Notes under the pieces: model-generated
Told to the model about the DNA's origin: nothing
What the model saw: the letters and a program-made list of their open reading frames with translations, nothing else
Databases searched by the model: none
Part shown: positions 24,844-33,409 of the stretch, in pieces
Layout: each line of letters begins with the position of its first letter
Numbering within the stretch: the first letter of the stretch is position 1
Translations under genes and position numbers: made by a program
NCBI GenBank assembly: GCA_963754235.1
Contig: CAVWFK010000044.1
Location: 372,001-436,000, forward strand
Reading direction: 5' to 3'
Source: DATAYA01 sp963754235
GTDB taxonomy: Bacteria > Pseudomonadota > Alphaproteobacteria > Acetobacterales > Acetobacteraceae
Length of the DNA: 64,000 bases

Positions 24844-25398
24844 CTACACGCCGGCCGACCCTGCGTCCACGTGCGGCGCCGGAGGGTCCGCCTCGATGTC
24901 GACGATCAGCTCGTTCGCCAGATGCTCCAGGGCGGCCCGCAACGCCGCGTCCGACAGCGCGGCCGGCGCCAGCACGCGGCAGGAGGCGCGAAACAACGTC
25001 TCGCCCGAGAACGAGCCGCTCGCCACCTCGGTCGAGAGCTCGTCGATCGTGGCCCCCTGACGCGCGAGCACGGTGGTAACGTCGCGCAGGATGCCGGGGC
25101 GATCCTGCCCGACGATGCCGAGCTTGAGCATCCGCCCGCCCTCGCGCGGACCGGGCAGCGCGGCAGGGCTGACGGTGACGCGCAGCCCCGCGGTCCGGAG
25201 GCCGTGCAGCGCCGCGGTCAGCGGCGCCGCCTGCTCGTCAGGCACCATTACCAGGACTGCGCCCGCGAACTGGCCGGCGAGCTGCACCATCCGGCTCTCC
25301 AGCCAGTTGCCGCCATGCTCTGCGACAAGTGCCGAGAGTTCGCTCACCAGCCCCGGACGGTCGGGGCCGAGCACGCTCAGCACCAGCGGCGTCGGCAC
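24844..25398 (-). CDS. GcvR-like double-ACT regulatory protein
   Basis: 184 residues with two ACT domains: PLVLSVLGPDRPGLVSEL..EHGGNWLESRM at 4-80 and LGIVGQDRPGILRDVTTVLA..TIDELSTEV at 95-170. This resembles GcvR, the glycine-cleavage repressor partner, but the ligand is unknown. The GTG start lies five bases after the murA stop, so translation is probably coupled. The gene sits between murA and hisG. A sensor of an amino acid is likely. Confidence 0.8.
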   Translation of the reverse strand: MPTPLVLSVLGPDRPGLVSELSALVAEHGGNWLESRMVQLAGQFAGAVLVMVPDEQAAPLTAALHGLRTAGLRVTVSPAALPGPREGGRMLKLGIVGQDRPGILRDVTTVLARQGATIDELSTEVASGSFSGETLFRASCRVLAPAALSDAALRAALEHLANELIVDIEADPPAPHVDAGSAGV

Positions 25399-25402
25399 GA
25401 GG

Positions 25403-26671
25403 CTAGCCCTCGATCCGCTCGATGTCGGCGCCGCAGGCCGCGAGCTTCTGCTCGACCGCCTCATAGCCGCGGTCGAGGTGATAGACGCGGTTGACGATCG
25501 TTTCGCCGCGCGCGGCCAGCCCGGCGAGCACCAGGCTGACCGAGGCACGCAGATCGGTCGCCATCACCGGCGCACCCGACAGCGCCGGCACGCCGCGCAC
25601 GATCGCCGAGGCGCCGTGGACGTTGATGCGCGCGCCCATGCGGTTCAGCTCGGGGACGTGCATGAAGCGGTTCTCGAAGATCGATTCCGTGACCATCGCC
25701 GCCCCCTCGGCGACCGACATCAGGGCCATGAACTGCGCCTGCATGTCGGTGGGGAAGCCGGGATAGGGTTCGGTCATCACGTCCGCACCGCGCAGGCCGT
25801 TGAGCCGGCGGACGCTGAGCGCGCCCGGCTCCTCGGTCACATCGACGCCGGCCTCGCGCATGATGCGCGCGACCGCGCCGAGATGCTCGAGCCGCGCACC
25901 GCAGAGCCGCACCTGCCCGCGGGTGATCGCCGCGGCGCAGGCATAGGTGCCGGTCTCGATCCGGTCGGGGATGATCGCGTGATGCGCGCCGTGCAGCGAC
26001 GCCACCCCGTCGATCGTCAGGCGGTCCGTGCCGATGCCCTCGACATGCGCTCCCATCGCGGCCAGGCAGGCGGCGAGGTCGCCGATCTCGGGCTCGCGCG
26101 CGGCGTTGGCGATGATGGTGCGGCCGTTCGCGAGCGCCGCGGCCATCAACAGATTCTCGGTCGCACCGACCGAGACGAACGGCATCACGATCGTGGCTCC
26201 GCGCAGGCCGTCGGGTGCCGCAGCGTGGACGTATCCCGCATCCAGCCGGATCGTGGCCCCCATCTGCTCGAGGCCCTTAAGGTGCAAGTCGATCGGCCGG
26301 GTTCCGATCGAGCAGCCGCCGGGCAGCGAGACGCGCGCCTCGCCCACGCGGGCGACCAGCGGACCGAGCACGAGGACCGAGGCGCGCATCTTGCGCACGA
26401 TGTCGTACGGCGCCTCGGTGCTGGCGATGGCGCCGCCGATCGAGAGCGTGCGGCCGTCATTGGTGGCGGGCTCGACGGCGATCCCGTGCTGCGAGAGCAG
26501 CGCCGTCATGGTCGCGATATCGGCGAGCTGCGGCACGTTGGAGAGCACCAGCCGCTCGGCGGTGAGCAGGCCGGCGGCCATCAGCGGCAGGGCCGCGTTC
26601 TTGGCGCCGCCGATGGCGATCTCGCCATCGAGCGGCCGGCCGCCGCGGATGCGGATGCGGTCCATCGCCAT
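25403..26671 (-). CDS. murA: UDP-N-acetylglucosamine 1-carboxyvinyltransferase
   Basis: First committed enzyme of peptidoglycan synthesis, adding enolpyruvate from PEP to UDP-GlcNAc. About 422 residues. GGAKNAALPLMAAGLL contains the substrate Lys-Asn. The loop normally carrying the catalytic Cys reads SLPGGCSIGTRPIDLHL, so Cys is present. ITRGQVRLCGARLEHL and TEPYPGFPTDMQAQFMAL follow. Start MAMDRIRIRGG or MDRIRIRGG. Upstream is a short tandem duplication of CATCAGAGTTT. It forms a tight unit with the ACT regulator gene. Confidence 0.95.
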   Translation of the reverse strand: MAMDRIRIRGGRPLDGEIAIGGAKNAALPLMAAGLLTAERLVLSNVPQLADIATMTALLSQHGIAVEPATNDGRTLSIGGAIASTEAPYDIVRKMRASVLVLGPLVARVGEARVSLPGGCSIGTRPIDLHLKGLEQMGATIRLDAGYVHAAAPDGLRGATIVMPFVSVGATENLLMAAALANGRTIIANAAREPEIGDLAACLAAMGAHVEGIGTDRLTIDGVASLHGAHHAIIPDRIETGTYACAAAITRGQVRLCGARLEHLGAVARIMREAGVDVTEEPGALSVRRLNGLRGADVMTEPYPGFPTDMQAQFMALMSVAEGAAMVTESIFENRFMHVPELNRMGARINVHGASAIVRGVPALSGAPVMATDLRASVSLVLAGLAARGETIVNRVYHLDRGYEAVEQKLAACGADIERIEG

Positions 26672-26687
26672 CAGAGTTTTGGCGCCA

Positions 26688-27242
26688 TCAGAGTTTCGGC
26701 AGCGCCACGCCGCGCTGGCGCATGTATTTTCCGGCTTTGTCGGCATACGAGACCTCGCAGGGCGAGGCGCCCTGGAGAAAGAGAAACTGGCAGATGCCCT
26801 CGTTGGCCCAGAGGCGCGCCGGCAGCGGCGTGGTGTTGCTGATCTCGATGGTCACCTGACCCTCCCACTCGGGCTCCAGCGGTGTCACGTTCACGATGAT
26901 GCCGCAGCGGGCATAGGTCGATTTGCCCAGGCACACCACCAGCACGTCGCGCGGGATGCGGAAATACTCGACCGTATGGCCGAGCGCGAAGCTGTTCGGC
27001 GGAATGATGCAGGACGGGCCGCGCCGGGTGACGAAGCTCGCCTCGCTGAACGCCTTCGGGTCGACGATCGCGCTATCGACGTTGGTGAAGATGCGGAACT
27101 CGTCGGCGACGCGGGCATCATAGCCGTAGCTGGAGAGGCCGTAGGAGATCACGCCCTCGCGCTTCTGGGTCTCCACGAACGGCTCGATCATGGCGTGCTC
27201 GGTCGCCATGCGGCGGATCCAGTGATCCGGCATCACGGACAT
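26688..27242 (-). CDS. dcd: dCTP deaminase
   Basis: 184 residues, normal length. It deaminates dCTP to dUTP for dTTP synthesis. Key blocks are SSYGYDARVADEFRIF, IIPPNSFALGHTVEYFRIP, VCLGKSTYARCGIIVNVTPL with the active-site Ser and Arg, and PEWEGQVTIEISNTTPLPA with the catalytic Glu. The product ends RQRGVALPKL. The stop lies 17 bases before the murA start, so the pair is likely co-transcribed. Confidence 0.95.
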   Translation of the reverse strand: MSVMPDHWIRRMATEHAMIEPFVETQKREGVISYGLSSYGYDARVADEFRIFTNVDSAIVDPKAFSEASFVTRRGPSCIIPPNSFALGHTVEYFRIPRDVLVVCLGKSTYARCGIIVNVTPLEPEWEGQVTIEISNTTPLPARLWANEGICQFLFLQGASPCEVSYADKAGKYMRQRGVALPKL

Positions 27243-27349
27243 GGCGAATCGATGCTCCCCGGCGGTTGCCGGCGGCGGGTCTAGCGCAGGCCGAGCGGCG
27301 GCGCCATGCCTGCGATGTACCACCACCGCGAAACGACGCGGCGGGACGA

Positions 27350-27556
27350 CTCAACTCCCTATCCGCCCCTAGGGGCGGAGAGGGTCGGGGTGAAGGTGGG
27401 GGACGGCGCGAGCGTCCGGGCTTCGCGGAATCATTGTTCCAAAAAGACAATGGGAGCACCCGGTCGGCGCAGGTCACGTCACCCCGGTGATTACCCCCAC
27501 CTCTCCCCAGCCCTCTCCGCCCCCCGGGGCCCCCCGGGGGCGGAGAGGGAGTGCGT
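27350..27556. repeat. Inverted pair of palindromic repeats (family 1)
   Basis: CTCCCTATCCGCCCCTAGGG with mirror arm and GGGGTGAAGGTGGGGG at the left. CACCCCCACCTCTCCCCAGC followed by CCCTCTCCGCC..GGCGGAGAGGGAG lies at the right. The layout matches 23908-24085. The 317-base gap between the lactonase and dcd genes holds little else. Confidence 0.72.
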
Positions 27557-27559
27557 CGC

Positions 27560-28813
27560 CTAAAGAAACGCGATCATCGACGGGCTGGGCACCGCGATGT
27601 AGCGGTTCGTGAACGGCAGGCCGCCGGTCGTGGGATCGACGCCGAACACCGTCGCCTGGTCGCTGCGGTGGTTGCAGGCGACCATGAAGCGGCCGCTGGG
27701 ATCGAGCGCGATGTTGCGGGTGTAGTCGCCGCGCGTCCATTGATCGCCGATCCAGAGCACGGTGCCGTCGAGTGCCACCGCAAAAATGCCGATGCTGTTG
27801 TGCAGCCGGTTGACCGCATAAATGAAGCGCCCGCTCGGCGCGATGACCAGCTCGGACGCATAATTGGTGCCGGCATAGCCGGGCGGCAGGATCGAGACCT
27901 TCTGCTTGAGCTGCAACGCCGCGGTGCGCGGATCCCAGTCATAGACCGCGAGTTCCGATGCCTCCTCGTAAAGATTGTAAAATATCCGGCCGTTCGGATG
28001 CCAGCCGAAATGCCGTGGCCCGGCGCCGGGGGAGGCCGCCGGGATGAAGGGGGGCTTGCCGGCGGCGAGCTGGCCGCTCTGCTGATCGAGCCGCCAGATG
28101 AAGGTGCGGTCGAGACCGAGATCGTTGACCAGCACCCATCGTCCGGTCGGGTCGGCCGAGATCATATGTGCGTGCGGCCCGTTATGGTCGCTGATCGAGA
28201 AGTTGCCGGGTGCGCCGTCGGCGGGGCGGCCGGCACCGGGCGGCCCCTGATCCGCCTGCACGTCCACGGCTTCACCGAGGCCGCCATTCGCCTGCACCGG
28301 CAGCACCGCGACATTGCCATCGCCGTAATTGGCGACGAACACGAAGCGTCCCGACGGATGCACGCTGCAATGTGCCGGGCCCGCGCCCTGCGAGCTGACC
28401 GCATTGATCTGCGTCAGCTCGCGGCTGCCGGGCGCGATCCTGTAGGCGGTGACGGAGCCGTGTTTGGCGCCGCCGAAATCGTCGACCTCGTTGACGGCGT
28501 ACAGGAACCGCCGCTGCGGATCGAGCGCGATCCAGGACGGGCTGGGCGCGGGATAGGTCTTCACCGGTTCCAGCGCGCCGGTCGCGAGGTCGAGCCGCAC
28601 CAGATAGATGCCCTCGCCGTGCCCCGCCGCACCATGCACGGCGTGGGAGGTATAGGTGGCGATATAGGCCAGGGCGGACCCGCCCGAATTCGGCTGCCGG
28701 GGCTGCTGGGCGGCGGCGGGCAAGCTCGCGAGTGCGGCCAAGCTGGCGCCTCCGGCCAGCAGGCCTCGACGCGTAACTCGATTCGGGACGCGATCGGTCG
28801 CATGGTTCGGCAT
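27560..28813 (-). CDS. Secreted lactonase-family seven-bladed beta-propeller
   Basis: About 417 residues with a Tat signal, RVTRRGLLAGGASLAALASL, followed by AAAQQ as a likely cleavage region. The rest is a 6-phosphogluconolactonase (Pgl/YbhE)-type propeller with repeated blade motifs such as DPQRRFLYAVNEVDDFGG, HPSGRFVFVANYGDGNVAVL, DPTGRWVLVNDLGLDR and APSGRFIYAVNRLHNS. The export signal argues against the cytosolic pentose-phosphate role, so a periplasmic lactonase of unknown substrate is more likely. The start MPNHATDR places the twin-Arg near the N-terminus; an earlier ATG is in frame. Confidence 0.82.
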   Translation of the reverse strand: MPNHATDRVPNRVTRRGLLAGGASLAALASLPAAAQQPRQPNSGGSALAYIATYTSHAVHGAAGHGEGIYLVRLDLATGALEPVKTYPAPSPSWIALDPQRRFLYAVNEVDDFGGAKHGSVTAYRIAPGSRELTQINAVSSQGAGPAHCSVHPSGRFVFVANYGDGNVAVLPVQANGGLGEAVDVQADQGPPGAGRPADGAPGNFSISDHNGPHAHMISADPTGRWVLVNDLGLDRTFIWRLDQQSGQLAAGKPPFIPAASPGAGPRHFGWHPNGRIFYNLYEEASELAVYDWDPRTAALQLKQKVSILPPGYAGTNYASELVIAPSGRFIYAVNRLHNSIGIFAVALDGTVLWIGDQWTRGDYTRNIALDPSGRFMVACNHRSDQATVFGVDPTTGGLPFTNRYIAVPSPSMIAFL

Positions 28814-28936
28814 CTGGACATCCCCCGCTTCGTTCATCCGGCTTCCACCAGCCGCGACGTCAGCGGACGCCACCCCCGGCATCGGCGTCAAGGGGCGTTC
28901 CTGGCGATGATGCGCCGGTTCGCTTAGCGTCGCGCC

Positions 28937-29581
28937 ATGCGCATCCTACTCACCGGGTTCGAGCCGTTCGGGGGCGAGGCGGTGAACGCTTCGCTGGAGG
29001 CGGTGCGGGCGCTGGCCGGCTGGTCGCCGGCGCGTGTCGCACTGGGCATCGCGGTTCTCCCGGTCTCGGCCGCGCGGCTGGGGGGCGCGGTGCGCGCCGC
29101 GATCGCCGAGCACCGGGCCGACGCGGTGCTGCTGGCCGGCCAGGCGGCGTCACGGGCGGAGATGTCGGTCGAGCGGGTCGCGATCAACGTGATCGACGCG
29201 CGCATTCCCGACAATGACGGCGCGCAACCGATCGACGCGTCGGTGGTTGCGGGCGGCCCGGCGGCTTATTTCGCCTCGGCGCCGATCAAGGCGATCGCCG
29301 CGGCCGGGCGCGCGGGCGGGATCCCGGCCTCGGTCTCGAACACGGCGGGCACGTTCCTCTGCAACGCGGCACTGTATTTCGCCTGCCACCTCGGCGCGAC
29401 CGAGTTTCCCGGCCTTCGCGCCGGCTTCATCCATGTGCCGCGGTTGCCCGAGCAGGCGGCGCGGCTTCCGGGCGCGCCAAGCATGGCACTCGCCACGATC
29501 GTCGCCGGGCTGCGGATCGCGGTGGAGACGCTGCGCGACACGCCCTGCGACCTGGCCGTGGGCGAGGGCCGGATCGACTAG
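28937..29581 (+). CDS. pcp: Pyroglutamyl peptidase I
   Basis: A 214-residue cysteine peptidase that removes N-terminal pyroglutamate. It starts MRILLTGFEPFGGEAVN, the family opening. The catalytic triad is visible: Glu in GQAASRAEMSVERVAINV, Cys in SNTAGTFLCNAALYF, His in GFIHVPRLPEQ. Cytosolic, monocistronic, divergent from the lactonase gene. A tandem-repeat array starts 16 bases after the stop. Confidence 0.93.
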   Translation: MRILLTGFEPFGGEAVNASLEAVRALAGWSPARVALGIAVLPVSAARLGGAVRAAIAEHRADAVLLAGQAASRAEMSVERVAINVIDARIPDNDGAQPIDASVVAGGPAAYFASAPIKAIAAAGRAGGIPASVSNTAGTFLCNAALYFACHLGATEFPGLRAGFIHVPRLPEQAARLPGAPSMALATIVAGLRIAVETLRDTPCDLAVGEGRID

Positions 29582-29596
29582 TCCCGCCCCGCCGGC

Positions 29597-29890
29597 GCCT
29601 CAGAACAGGGTTGGATCAGCCTCGCGCCGGCTGCCTCCCTTTTTGCACGCACCTGATACTGCCTCAGAACAGGGCTGGATCACACTCGCCCGGGTGTCTC
29701 CCCTCGCACGCGCCTGATAGCGCCTCAGAACAGGGTCGGACCAGCTCGCGCCGGCTGCCTCCCTTTTCCGCACGCACCTGATACTGCCTCAGAACAGGGT
29801 TGGAAGGCTTGCTCGGGCTGCCCCCTCCCGCGTGTGCCTGATCGTGCCTCAGAAGAGGGTTGGATCAGGGCGGCGCAGCCGGTCGGGGGG
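29597..29890. repeat. Tandem array of about five 60-64-bp units
   Basis: Units start at 29597, 29661, 29722, 29786 and 29846, each with GCCTCAGAACAGGG (the last with GAAGAGGG). Most then have TTGGATCA, CGGCTGCCTCCC and CACGCACCTGAT. Units 1 and 3 are the most alike. The similarity covers the whole unit rather than constant repeats with unique spacers. No open frame with credible coding is seen. Confidence 0.72.
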
Positions 29891-29968
29891 CGGGGGCGGG
29901 TTGCGTTGACAAATCACGACGACAGCGACGCCGCGGCGACGTGCGCAGCAGCGCCTCTGGCATGTGGT

Positions 29969-30024
29969 CCCCTAACCTCACCCCGACCCTCTCCGCCCCC
30001 AGGGGCGGAGAGGGAGTTGAGCGT
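29969..30024. repeat. Single palindromic repeat (family 1)
   Basis: CCTCACCCCGACCCTCTCCG, then CCCCAGGGGCGGAGAGGGAG. Same family as the pairs near hisG and dcd. In the remaining gap TGTGAACTCGACTGC is repeated twice in tandem near 30080-30112. Nothing else is recognised between the array and 30200. Confidence 0.65.
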
Positions 30025-30200
30025 TGCTCGACGCTCGACCTCCCGCGCCGCAGCGCGGCCGAGCACGCCTAGGCGTTTGGCTGTGAACTCGACTGCTGTG
30101 AACTCGACTGCGGGAGCGCTTTTTGACATTGTTGTTAACACGAAATCGAGGTTAGGTCAATTATGATAACGGCGAGGCGCGGGCCGCCACGCTACGCCGC

Positions 30201-30367
30201 CTAAGCGGCGCGCATCGGCTCGGGCGGCAGGTCGGGTGGGATCGGGATCGGCGTCGGCGGCTCTTCGACCGGCGGCGGCTCGTCCGGGTCGTCCTCGTCC
30301 GGCTGCCGGCCGGGGCTGGGCGGCGGACGATCCGAGGCGTAGCGGCCGGAGGCATAGCGGCCAGGCA
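30201..30367 (-). CDS. Small proline-rich acidic protein
   Basis: About 55 residues: MPGRYASGRYASDRPPPSPG, then DEDDPDEPPPVEEPPTPIPI and a proline tail ending PEPMRAA. The composition is highly biased, with no membrane segment or signal. I do not recognise a characterised family. It lies 57 bases after the TRAP permease stop on the same strand. It could be a real small gene or a chance frame in GC-rich DNA. Confidence 0.38.
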
Positions 30368-30423
30368 TTACGCGGTGATGGGGCAGCATGGGAGGCGAAC
30401 ACCGGCGCAGACATCGGGTTCCC

Positions 30424-32286
30424 TCAGAGAAACCCGATCGAGAGCCACGGCACCGCCGCCACCACGATCGCCGCGAGCAGCAGCGCGCCGAGATACGGCC
30501 ACACCAGCCGCATCGCCTCGTCCGGCGAGGCGCCGCCGATCGCGCAGGAGAGATAGAAGCCGACGCCGAACGGCGGGGCGAACAGGCCGAGCCCCATCGA
30601 GAGCACCGCCGTGATCGCGTAATGCACGTCGTTGATCCCGATCGCGCGCGCCGCCGGGAACAGCAGCGGGCCGAACAGCACGATCGCCGGAATCCCCTCC
30701 AGCAGCGAGCCAAGCACGGCGAACACCACGATGGAGACGGCGAGGAACCCGGCCTTGCCGCCCGGCATCTGGGTCATCGCGTGGACGAGCTGCTGGCTGA
30801 ACCCCGATTGCGTCAGCGCCCAGGCCATCGCCGTCGCCATGCCGATGATCAGCAGGATCGCCCCCGACAGCGCGGCCGTATCCACCAGCATCGGCCACAG
30901 CCTGCGCAGATCGTGGCAGCGGTAGATCAGCAGGCCGACCACGAACGTGTAGGCGATGCCGACGGTGGAGACCTCGGTCGCGGTGGCGATCCCCTCGACG
31001 ACCGCGGCGCGGATCAGGAACGGCAGCACCAGTGCCGGCACCGCGATCAGCCCGGTGCGCAGCATGGCGCGCAGACTCGCGCGCCGCTGCCCGGCAGCCT
31101 CGTCGGCGGCCGCCCGCCAGCGGCACACCGCGACCAACGCGAGCGCGCCGACCGCGGCCGGCAGCATCCCGCCGGTGAACAGCCCGGCGATCGAGACGCC
31201 GCAGACCGACCCGATGGTGATCAGCACGAGGCTCGGCGGGATCGTCTCCGACATGGCACCGGAGGAGGCGAGCAGGGCCACCAGCTCGCCTGGTGCCGCG
31301 CCACGCCGTTTCATCTCGGGAAACAGGCAGGGCGCCACCGCCGCCATGTCCGCGGCCTTCGACCCGGAGATGCCGGAGACGAGATACATCGCCGCCAGCA
31401 GCACGTACGACAGGCCGCCGCGCACATGGCCGAGCAAGGCCACCATGAAATCCACCAGCGCGCGCGCCAGCCCCATCATCTCGATCAGGACGCCGAGAAA
31501 CACGAACAGCGGCACCGCCAGCAGGACGATCGAGGACATCCCCTCATCGATCCGATTGACCACGATGCTGAGCGGGATCGTGGTGGTGAAGGTGAGATAG
31601 GCGAGCGTCGCCGCGCCGAAGGCGAACGCGATCGGCGTGCCGGCCAGCACGCAAAGACCGACGCCGATCACGAAGAAGACGACCAGGTTGAGATTGCCGA
31701 TCGCGGCAAGCGGGGACTGCGCCAGCCAGAGGCAAGCGAGCACGGCGGCGATCAGCGCCACCGCGCCCGTCGCCCGCGGCACGCCGGCCACGCGGAACAG
31801 CCGCACCAGTGCCGCGAGCGCCATCATTGCCGCGCCCACGAGGATCGCGGCCACGCGCCCGGAATCGTGCAGCGCCAGCGCGGGCGTGATCACCGCCCAC
31901 TGGTCGGTCATGTACTGCGCCGCCGGGGCCATCAGGCCGAGCAGGCAGGCGGCGGTGACGGCCGCGGCGATTGCCTCCAGCCAGGCGCGCGTGGCCGGGC
32001 GCGCGCGGTTGACGAACAGGGTCAGCCGCATGTGCTCGCCGCGGCGGAGTGCGATCACGGCGCCCAGCATCGCGAGCCAGAGGAACAGGGCCGAGGCGAG
32101 CTCGTCGGACCAGGTGAGCGGGCTGAGAAACACGTAGCGCGACACCACGCCGGCCGAGAGCAGCACGATCTCGGCGACCACGAGCAGTGCCGCCGGCACT
32201 TCGGCGGCAAGCCCCAGCGCGCGGTCGATCCGGCGCAGTGCCCCGCGCTTGCCCGTATAGGGGAGCGCAACGGTCGCGAGCGTCAT
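30424..32286 (-). CDS. Fused TRAP transporter permease (DctQ-DctM)
   Basis: 620 residues combining both membrane subunits. Residues 20-170 form the small DctQ part (LLSAGVVSRYVFLSPLTWSD, four helices). From about 190 the DctM part follows with 12 or so helices and conserved pieces: GTPIAFAFGAATLAYL, VPLFVFLGVLIEMMGLARAL, YLVSGISGSKAADMAAVAP and LLEGIPAIVLFGPLLFP. TRAP systems import carboxylate-type acids using a sodium gradient and a periplasmic DctP protein. No dctP gene is adjacent. It shares an ATGA overlap with the dehydrogenase upstream, suggesting that the substrate is an acid used by that enzyme. Confidence 0.9.
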   Translation of the reverse strand: MTLATVALPYTGKRGALRRIDRALGLAAEVPAALLVVAEIVLLSAGVVSRYVFLSPLTWSDELASALFLWLAMLGAVIALRRGEHMRLTLFVNRARPATRAWLEAIAAAVTAACLLGLMAPAAQYMTDQWAVITPALALHDSGRVAAILVGAAMMALAALVRLFRVAGVPRATGAVALIAAVLACLWLAQSPLAAIGNLNLVVFFVIGVGLCVLAGTPIAFAFGAATLAYLTFTTTIPLSIVVNRIDEGMSSIVLLAVPLFVFLGVLIEMMGLARALVDFMVALLGHVRGGLSYVLLAAMYLVSGISGSKAADMAAVAPCLFPEMKRRGAAPGELVALLASSGAMSETIPPSLVLITIGSVCGVSIAGLFTGGMLPAAVGALALVAVCRWRAAADEAAGQRRASLRAMLRTGLIAVPALVLPFLIRAAVVEGIATATEVSTVGIAYTFVVGLLIYRCHDLRRLWPMLVDTAALSGAILLIIGMATAMAWALTQSGFSQQLVHAMTQMPGGKAGFLAVSIVVFAVLGSLLEGIPAIVLFGPLLFPAARAIGINDVHYAITAVLSMGLGLFAPPFGVGFYLSCAIGGASPDEAMRLVWPYLGALLLAAIVVAAVPWLSIGFL

Positions 32287-33167
32287 CGGCCGTAGAGCCG
32301 CATCACCGCCGCGCTGTCCTGCATCGCCCCGCCGCCCGCGACGAACGCCGCGTAGCGCTGCCGCGCCGCCTCGGCGAGCGGCAGGTCGAGGCCAAGCGAC
32401 TGCCGAAATGCCGCGACCGCATCCAGATCCTCCAGCAACTGGCGGGCGTAGCTCGACGGCGGCTCGAACGCGCGCGCCTGCATCTGCGCATAGATGCGCG
32501 CGAGCAGCGGGCCATCGGCCAGTCCGCCCGCCAGGGCGGCGGGCAGGCGGGCCGCATCCAGCCCCGCCGCCTCGGCCAGCGCCAGCGCCTCGGCCATCGC
32601 GACGAACCCCGCGCCGACGATCGCCTGGTTGACCAGCTTGGTCGTCTGCCCCGCGCCGACCCCGCCCATGCGGGTGACGTTGGCCCCGAGATCACCGAGC
32701 ACGGGGGCCGCGCGGCGCAGCGCCGCCTCCTCCCCGCCCGCCATGATCGTGAGCGTGCCGGCGCGCGCCTGGCTCGGGCCGCCCGAGACCGGGGCATCGA
32801 TCCAGTCCGCCCCGGTCGCCGCGTGCAGACGGGCAGCGAAGTCGCGCGTCGCGTTCGGCTCGATCGTCGAGTGGTCGATCACCAGCCGCGCCCGGCCCGG
32901 TGCGGCGGCGATGCCGTCATTGCCGAACACGCAGGCGCGCACCGCCTCGGTGTGCAGCACGCACAGGATCACGACGTCCGAGGCATCCGCGACCGCGCGG
33001 GGGGAGGCGGCGGCCGCGGCGCCCGCATCGCGCACCGCCCGCAGCCGCTCCGGTTCGCGATTCCAGGCGGTCACGCGCCAGCCGCGCTCCAGCAGGCGCA
33101 GCACCATCGCCCCGCCCATGATGCCGATACCGATGAAGCCGAGCCGGGGCCGGTCCGCCTCCGTCAT
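32283..33167 (-). CDS. Beta-hydroxyacid dehydrogenase (3-hydroxyisobutyrate type)
   Basis: 294 residues. Rossmann start LGFIGIGIMGGAMVLRLLER (GxGxxG), substrate loop WIDAPVSGGPSQARAGTLTI and catalytic-Lys segment GVGAGQTTKLVNQAIVGAGF. This family oxidises or reduces 3-hydroxyisobutyrate, tartronate semialdehyde, glyoxylate or related acids with NAD(P). The exact substrate is not fixed by sequence. Overlap with the TRAP permease gene implies coupled expression. Confidence 0.88.
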   Translation of the reverse strand: MTEADRPRLGFIGIGIMGGAMVLRLLERGWRVTAWNREPERLRAVRDAGAAAAASPRAVADASDVVILCVLHTEAVRACVFGNDGIAAAPGRARLVIDHSTIEPNATRDFAARLHAATGADWIDAPVSGGPSQARAGTLTIMAGGEEAALRRAAPVLGDLGANVTRMGGVGAGQTTKLVNQAIVGAGFVAMAEALALAEAAGLDAARLPAALAGGLADGPLLARIYAQMQARAFEPPSSYARQLLEDLDAVAAFRQSLGLDLPLAEAARQRYAAFVAGGGAMQDSAAVMRLYGR

Positions 33168-33261
33168 GGCCGCACTCCTCCCGAGCGACGGCCGCGAATG
33201 CAGACCGCACGCCGCATCGCGTCAAGCGGGCCTGGAAAGAAACCGGCCCTGGCTCAGCCGT

Positions 33262-33358
33262 CATCGCGAGCCGCCGCTTGGCGGCGTGGCGATCCAGGCG
33301 TGAGGCACGGAGCGGCCCGCCTGGATCGCCACGGCGCTCCGCGCCTCGCGATGACGGT
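33262..33358. repeat. Palindromic element with CGTCAT ends, copy 1
   Basis: CGTCATCGCGAGCCGCCGCT at the left and GGCGCTCCGC..CTCGCGATGACG at the right, with GGCGATCCAGGCG / CGCCTGGATCGCC arms inside. A second copy lies at 56783-56879. No gene was seen in this 240-base gap. Confidence 0.68.
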
Positions 33359-33409
33359 GGATATTGCCCGGATTTCATCCCCTCCGGGTCGGTAACGCCA
33401 GTGGCGAAC

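Noticed and set aside
29597..29890. CRISPR array
   Set aside because: The units are similar over their whole length, only five are present, repeats are not constant, and no cas genes are near. A degenerate tandem repeat fits better.
30388..32295. A plus-strand open frame of 635 codons antisense to the TRAP permease
   Set aside because: Low-complexity charged product typical of antisense frames in GC-rich DNA; the real gene is the minus-strand transporter.
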